From the NCBI GenBank assembly GCA_900539605.1, contig UQCS01000009.1:1-53580 (forward strand): a stretch of DNA of 53,580 nucleotides. Direction: 5' to 3'. Shown here one piece after another: positions 49,898-53,580 of the stretch. The stretch is from an uncultured Azospirillum sp. Lineage in GTDB: Bacteria; Pseudomonadota; Alphaproteobacteria; RF32; CAG-239. The translations under genes and the position numbers were made by a program. The notes under the pieces were generated by a model, which saw only the letters and a list, made by a program, of their open reading frames with translations, made no database searches and was not told the origin of the DNA. Each line of letters starts with the position of its first letter. Positions within the stretch are counted from its first letter, which is position 1.

Positions 49898-50740
49898 CTA
49901 AATTGTTTTCTGCGCCAAATAATGATGAACTTTATCGGCAATTTTCTGCTGCACCGTCTTATCACGGTTATACTGCCCCAAAAGATCAAGCAGCATGTCA
50001 AAATAACCGTGTTCCGCGCAAAGTTGATAAGAGGCTTTATAATTAAGGTCATAAATCCATGACAGACAGCATAAAAGACGATCGCAATATGATTTGATTG
50101 TGCCGGTCAAAATCACCCGTTCGGCATCAAACTGCGCCACCACGTCGGGCGAAAGTTGCGCCTGTCGCACCTCTTCGCTCATAGTAACCAAAAACGGATC
50201 TTTCTTTAAATTGTCTTCATAGCGCTGGATGTAAAAGTTGGCCAGCTTATCTGCATCACGCACCCAGCCGAGAATCGCCCGCAATTGCCTCTCTGTTTCC
50301 GCATCGGCAGCCTCCCGAAATTCGGGATCTTGCTCAAATTTCTCCATCATGTGCCCGTGATGCTTTAACGAAGCCAGAATACGAATATCGTTATAGCCGG
50401 GCTTGTCTTTCATCATATCATAGCTTAAAACACCATGGTCATAACATTTGGAAAACCATGAACCATGATCGGCAAAAGCATTATCGCGGTACATATTATA
50501 AATTTCCATAAAACGTCCGATATCATGAAACAGCAGCGCCTTTTCCCCCATATCACGAAATTGCGCCGTTTCTTGTTGCAATTGCGGTTCCCGGGCAGCA
50601 ATTTCCCGACCGATTGTCAGCACCTGAATAGAATGGCGATACTTCTTGGCCGCAAATACACGGCAGAACTCACTGTCATAAACAGCATCATACAAGGGAC
50701 GAAACATCCGATTAAAGAATTTCAGATCGACACGATTCAT
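49898..50740 (-). CDS. HD domain phosphohydrolase-like protein
   Basis: 280 residues. The metal-binding HD pattern is His36 in KYRHSIQV, His72-Asp73 in LLFHDIGR, His in SLKHHGHM and Asp in VRDADKLAN. HD proteins hydrolyse nucleotides or cyclic nucleotides; the substrate here is unknown. The C-terminal half is helical and unassigned. Monocistronic, convergent with the 76-residue gene. Confidence 0.85.
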   Translation of the reverse strand: MNRVDLKFFNRMFRPLYDAVYDSEFCRVFAAKKYRHSIQVLTIGREIAAREPQLQQETAQFRDMGEKALLFHDIGRFMEIYNMYRDNAFADHGSWFSKCYDHGVLSYDMMKDKPGYNDIRILASLKHHGHMMEKFEQDPEFREAADAETERQLRAILGWVRDADKLANFYIQRYEDNLKKDPFLVTMSEEVRQAQLSPDVVAQFDAERVILTGTIKSYCDRLLCCLSWIYDLNYKASYQLCAEHGYFDMLLDLLGQYNRDKTVQQKIADKVHHYLAQKTI

Positions 50741-50806
50741 TTTATTCTCCTGGCCTTCAGCTTAGTCCAAACATTTTAACAATCGCTTAACATCCTTTCT
50801 TTCAAC

Positions 50807-50845
50807 AAAAAAGGATGGAGACATCTCTGTCTCAATCCTTTTTAT
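50807..50845. terminator. Hairpin terminator, both strands
   Basis: AAAAAGGATGGAGACA pairs with TGTCTCAATCCTTTTT (one mismatch), loop TCTC, with A and T tracts on both sides. On the minus strand it would end a transcript coming from 51214. The 200 bases between (50846-51040) contain an extended -10 (TGTATAAT on the minus strand, about 50975) but no clear gene. Confidence 0.7.
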
Positions 50846-51040
50846 TCAGTCTTACGACTCATTTCCTCCGGCTTTTATTCCAGGCCTGACGTTTCGCTTC
50901 AGTTGCAGGCGGAATTTGTGAAACAAACATCACGTCGGCTGCGGTCAAAAATTTTTTCTATCATAAACTTATAATTATACAATCTCTGTGCATATCATTA
51001 ATTTGACCGTTTGACAATCTCGCGGGTACAAAATTCAAGA

Positions 51041-51214
51041 TTATTCAGCAGCTTCCCATTTGCAACGCACCGGAGACACAATGCGGCCTTCTGCTTTGAG
51101 CACCTTAAAAGCTTTGTCAATCTCTTTGCGGTCCGCTTGCAGCATTTTTTCAACATCACCGGCACTGACCAGGCGGCCGGCTTCTTTGATCGCTTTTAAT
51201 ACCTGTTCTTTCAT
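51041..51214 (-). CDS. Small winged-helix-like protein, 57 residues
   Basis: The frame MKEQVLKAIKEAGRLVSAGD...RIVSPVRCKWEAAE begins at an ATG with AAAGGA eight bases upstream. Helix-turn-helix followed by GRIVSPVRCKW, a beta-hairpin wing, is the pattern of small winged-helix DNA-binding proteins. It is short enough to be missed by length cut-offs. No target is known. It stands alone on its strand, upstream of the minus-strand terminator. Confidence 0.65.
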   Translation of the reverse strand: MKEQVLKAIKEAGRLVSAGDVEKMLQADRKEIDKAFKVLKAEGRIVSPVRCKWEAAE

Positions 51215-51313
51215 TTGGTTGTCCTTTCAACAGTTTTTTCTGATTATTTATTTTATTATAAGAATGTCCAACTGAGAAACAAGCTAAAAGCGAAAATCAT
51301 TCTCACTTTTAAA

Positions 51314-51372
51314 ACAGCTTGGCCAGTAGCCCCCTTCAGCCTCTCACGGTGAAGCATATGCAGGCGGCAATC
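51314..51372 (-). mobile_element. Possible remnant of an IS200-type element end
   Basis: Read on the minus strand, GCATATGCTTCACCGTGAG and GGGGGCTACTGGCCAAGC resemble the sequence after the transposase remnant at about 53155-53180 (CATATGCCCGCAAGGCG, TTGCTGGCAAC). The match is partial and by eye. The gap 51215-51447 otherwise shows no gene. Confidence 0.2.
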
Positions 51373-51447
51373 GGTTTTCCCCTCTTTATAAAAAACAAAA
51401 GATAAATATATCTATTTGATAACTTATCATTTTATAAGGATTGTCCA

Positions 51448-51765
51448 ATGTCATTTGTTTATCTCTTTTTAGCCGGAATTTGCGAAACCTGTTGGCCGTT
51501 TGGTTTTAAAATGGCGCAAACTTCAGATTCCCGCGATGGCTGGATCGCTTTTTCGCTGCTGACAATGACTTTAAGTGTCGTGTTCTTTTATGCTGCACAA
51601 AAACATTTATCTCTGGCAACGGCTTATCCGATTTGGACCGGCATCGGCGCACTGGGCGCTTTTTTAGTCAGCACGCTTTATTTTCACGACGCCGCAACTT
51701 GGGTCAGTTGGCTGGGTTTGGTTTTAGTTGTCGGCGGAATCGCCCTGATCGACGGCGGTTCTTAA
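51448..51765 (+). CDS. SMR family small multidrug/guanidinium exporter (SugE/Gdx-like)
   Basis: 105 residues, four membrane helices. The essential glutamate is Glu13 in LFLAGICETCWPFGFKMA; the WP/G-x-K context is closer to Gdx (SugE) than EmrE. AAGGA precedes the ATG. Gdx proteins export guanidinium in exchange for protons as dual-topology dimers. No guanidine riboswitch was recognised upstream. Confidence 0.88.
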   Translation: MSFVYLFLAGICETCWPFGFKMAQTSDSRDGWIAFSLLTMTLSVVFFYAAQKHLSLATAYPIWTGIGALGAFLVSTLYFHDAATWVSWLGLVLVVGGIALIDGGS

Positions 51766-51809
51766 GTGACAGCTGAGTCTGTGTTGTCACGGACACCTGT
51801 CACTGTTTT

Positions 51810-52122
51810 TCAAAACTTCAGCACAAAGTAAACTTCCACTACTTTGGTGATTCCCTCATACAGTCCGACTGAAACATTCAACCATTTGCAATCATAGATC
51901 TGTCCCACAATTCTGAAACAAGTTATAGGACATATCTCTCCCTGTGCGAAAATAATCTTTACTCGATCGGCCAAAGGTAAATCCCGGCCATAAAACATAA
52001 ACATCCCAATCTTTCATTAAATTCAGGTTGACCCCGGCATTAAACGTAAAACCGCCGCTGACCGAGATCTCCTGTCGATGAGAAACTGTAGATTTTCTTT
52101 CCTCACCGTGCCACTCCTCCAA
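51810..52122 (-). pseudogene. Frameshifted fragment of a possible outer-membrane protein
   Basis: Two overlapping frames join into one plausible protein end. SVSGGFTFNAGVNLNLMKDW lies in the frame 51892-52122. The frame 51810-52004 then continues DRVKIIFAQGEICPITCF... and ends NVSVGLYEGITKVVEVYFVLKF. Alternating hydrophobic/polar residues and the terminal Phe recall the last strands of an outer-membrane beta-barrel. One frameshift near 51995 separates them. Family unknown. Confidence 0.4.
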
Positions 52123-52380
52123 ATGACAATAAGAATAACTCTGGTTCTCAACCGATAAAATTTTAGTTTGTTAACTGAGAAAGTAACTTATCCCTAAAAC
52201 CCGGCATATAATACTTCTCATAATAATTGCTGATTAGTTTTATTGTTCCTTTTTGGCTGCAAAATTCAATTGTTTGCGCGAAAACACTCTGCTGTTTTCT
52301 ATCCAACTTAAAAAACTACGGTTAAATCAGCCGCTTTAAGATAATAGTGCATTGATTTTAATAAATTTTTATGTGAAATT

Positions 52381-52790
52381 TCTTTCGATGTGCTTTTCTT
52401 CAGTCTCGGTTTTTCTTGGTACTTGTCCGATCTTTACACCTTTTGTTCTTTTTTTCTTCCCCCTGTCTTTTTTTTTCGCCGGTTCTTTGACTTCGGCTCC
52501 CCTCCAAAAACTTTGGCATTCTTCGGATGGATTCGCAACAGTCTTTCCTTGTCGTTTTTGACTTGTCCTTATAAGCTTTACTAAGGTTCTGCATATTTTC
52601 CACTTTCTTTCGCACTCTCCTTATTCATCAAGATTTGCTCGTTCTCGGGTCTTAGTTCTTCCATGCGAGGCCCAACCTTTCTTCCCCATCATTCTTCTCG
52701 CTTTTTTAACACTCGTTCCTTATTCTCTCGGGACATTCTTTCCATTTTCTTTCCAAACTGCATCATCTTCCCATCTCCTTTCCTCCCTTT
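52381..52790 (-). other. Purine-rich minus strand with fragmentary basic reading frames
   Basis: The minus strand is almost pure A/G for 400 bases. It holds three short frames chained by TGATG and AAGGAGAGTG junctions: 25, 22 and 71 codons (MMQFGKKMERMSRENK..., MGKKGWASHGRTKTRE..., VRKKVENMQNLSKAYK...). Another frame reads KERLLRIHPKNAKVFGGEPK. Peptides rich in Lys, Arg and Glu are expected from A/G-rich DNA. I read this as a decayed gene, with a set of tiny basic genes as the less likely option. 52123-52380 shows nothing. Confidence 0.25.
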
Positions 52791-52891
52791 TTACCGGCTG
52801 TTTTTCTTATCCAAAATTCGCTTACAATGAAAAAACGTAGATATTGGGTTTTAAAGAGACCCAACCTGTATGTCAAAAAGGTTTATCTTTA

Positions 52892-52919
52892 TTGAAAGAG
52901 GGTCTTTAATGACTAAATT
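52892..52919 (+). promoter_or_regulatory. Predicted promoter of candidate RNA
   Basis: TTGAAA (52892-52897), 16 bases, TAAATT (52914-52919), pointing to 52924-53056. Confidence 0.3.
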
Positions 52920-52923
52920 AAAC

Positions 52924-53056
52924 GTATCCAAGGACAGGAACCTGTATTTTAGAATATAAGTTGCTGTTATGCGGATACTTTTCAACAGCAGCTGATATTT
53001 GTATATAGGTGTTGTTTTAAAGGGAGAGAGAGCCGGTTTTTACCGGCTCTCTTTTT
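52924..53056 (+). ncRNA. Candidate small RNA with strong terminator
   Basis: GTATCC (52924-52929) pairs with GGATAC (52973-52978) around an inner ACAG-GAAC-CTGT hairpin. The transcript would end at GAGAGCCGGT/ACCGGCTCTC (53028-53051) with T5. No coding frame is present. It could also be the leader or edge of the adjacent insertion-sequence remnant. Confidence 0.35.
53028..53056 (+). terminator. Strong intrinsic terminator
   Basis: Ten-pair stem GAGAGCCGGT / ACCGGCTCTC, loop TTTT, followed by T5. Confidence 0.85.
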
Positions 53057-53082
53057 ATATCCTCAAAACCACGCACCAGCCA

Positions 53083-53580
53083 AAAGCTTACAGCTTTGCA
53101 GAAAAAGATCCTCACCGACTTAGCCGATGGCTCTTCTTTAAAAGTGTTGCCAGCAAACGCCTTGCGGGCATATGGCAGTCTGACGGGGCGAAAATTACTT
53201 GCTGCCCGTAAACGGGTCAAAATCCATCGTTAATAGACTTTGCTCCGCATCTTCCTTTAGTTGATTTCGTATGTACTCCGCTATCTTTTGAGTATTCTTT
53301 CCTATGGTATCGACATAGTCCCTCGGCACCAGAATTACCTGCCTCTATATTTATATCTTGCATTTCCCCACCGTCCATATATCGAAAGACCACTTTATCC
53401 TTTGAAATGGCCCATTATCGAACTTACCGAAAATTTAGGCGCTATCTCCGGTAACATATAAATATGGTCCGTCTTCTATACTTCCTATCCCTTTCCACCG
53501 GCATAATTCTCTAAGAATCTGTCCTATTTCTCAACGACGGCCTCCATGAACGGCTCTTATAATTTTTCTATTTTTCATTT
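53083..53580 (-). mobile_element. Remnant of IS200/IS605-type insertion sequence
   Basis: The broken transposase (53195-53580) is followed by about 110 bases typical of an IS200 right end. These include the short subterminal hairpin AAAGCT-tac-AGCTTT (53083-53097). Such elements have no inverted terminal repeats but carry such hairpins. The left end is beyond the window. Confidence 0.6.
53195..53580 (-). pseudogene. IS200/IS605 TnpA transposase, multiply broken, partial
   Basis: Pieces in changing frames match IS200-type TnpA in order: EIGQILRELCRWKGIGSIE, MLPEIAPKFSVSSIMGHFKG, a piece reading NARYKYRGR then FWCRG, and YVDTIGKNTQKIAEYIRNQL ending DPFTGSK. Nonsense codons interrupt before EIGQIL, after HFKG and after RGR, and at least two frameshifts separate the pieces. 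The catalytic tyrosine region (AEYIRNQL) is still readable. The 5' end lies outside the window. It cannot be functional. Confidence 0.8.

Noticed and set aside
50846..51040. Third small RNA on the minus strand between the 57-residue gene and the hairpin at 50807
   Set aside because: An extended -10 (TGTATAAT) and a terminator exist, but no convincing -35 or stable internal fold was found; left as a gap note.
51280..51447. Guanidine riboswitch upstream of the SMR exporter
   Set aside because: One ACGG and a 5-pair hairpin (CTTCA/TGAAG) occur. The ykkC core, the paired ACGR hairpins of type II and the type III pseudoknot sequence were not found.
1..53580. CRISPR arrays, tRNA or rRNA genes
   Set aside because: No regularly spaced repeats and no cloverleaf or rRNA-like segments were recognised in any gap. 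A tRNA/rRNA scanner should confirm.

Overview
The window reads as a chromosomal segment of an alphaproteobacterium of moderate GC content. The evidence is the hslV-hslU-hemW operon, a suf-type Fe-S operon (sufB, C, D, S, T) plus sufE, a sucC/sucD-like pair, murI, gpsA, yajC-secD-secF, nlpD, ampG, slyX and mntP. A flavin reductase-rubredoxin fusion points to an anaerobic or microaerophilic host. I think an uncultured gut alphaproteobacterial lineage is most likely, but this is inference. Shine-Dalgarno sites are clear at most genes. No rRNA, tRNA or CRISPR array was seen.

Layout, left to right. 1-2.8 kb: gpsA overlapping an EF-hand protein, facing a small membrane-anchored protein. 2.9-7.6 kb, leftward: a Kef-like antiporter and a probable four-gene operon (61-aa protein, C39-like cysteine peptidase, two paralogous unknown proteins sharing an N-terminal SWIKFLRGQQ motif). 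7.9-15.6 kb: a flavin reductase with a basic tail, ampG, hemW/hslU/hslV, murI, a strong small-RNA candidate and an NhaP-like antiporter. 15.7-20.3 kb: one gene for a 1519-residue modular protein of unknown function. 20.4-25.1 kb: an S66 carboxypeptidase, a small exported protein, mntP, a cold-shock protein, an MTA/SAH-type deaminase, slyX and the flavin reductase-rubredoxin fusion, which carries an internal ribosome site. 25.2-28.6 kb: an inverted repeat and a surface-glycan locus (acyltransferase, GT2, GT32) with in-frame stop codons. 28.6-33.9 kb: comF, sucD-like, sucC-like, sufE leftward, then a GNAT and an M20 peptidase rightward. 33.9-43.2 kb: a CaxA-type antiporter, a structured RNA ahead of a PEGA lipoprotein, then the suf operon with three or four non-suf genes inside. 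43.4-47.2 kb: nlpD and yajC-secD-secF. 47.3-51.8 kb: small orphans, a second divergent gpsA, an HD phosphohydrolase, a 57-aa winged-helix-like protein and an SMR transporter. 51.8-53.6 kb: decayed sequence ending in a broken IS200/IS605-type transposase that runs off the window.

Points that deserve a second look: the sucD product has lost the phosphohistidine and its glutamate partner; a C39-like peptidase sits beside two motif-sharing paralogs; SufD has an eight-cysteine insertion; a nucleoside deoxyribosyltransferase-phosphoesterase fusion and a MazG-like gene lie inside the suf operon; two structured RNAs match no family I recognise; and the glycan locus carries three in-frame nonsense codons in two adjacent genes.
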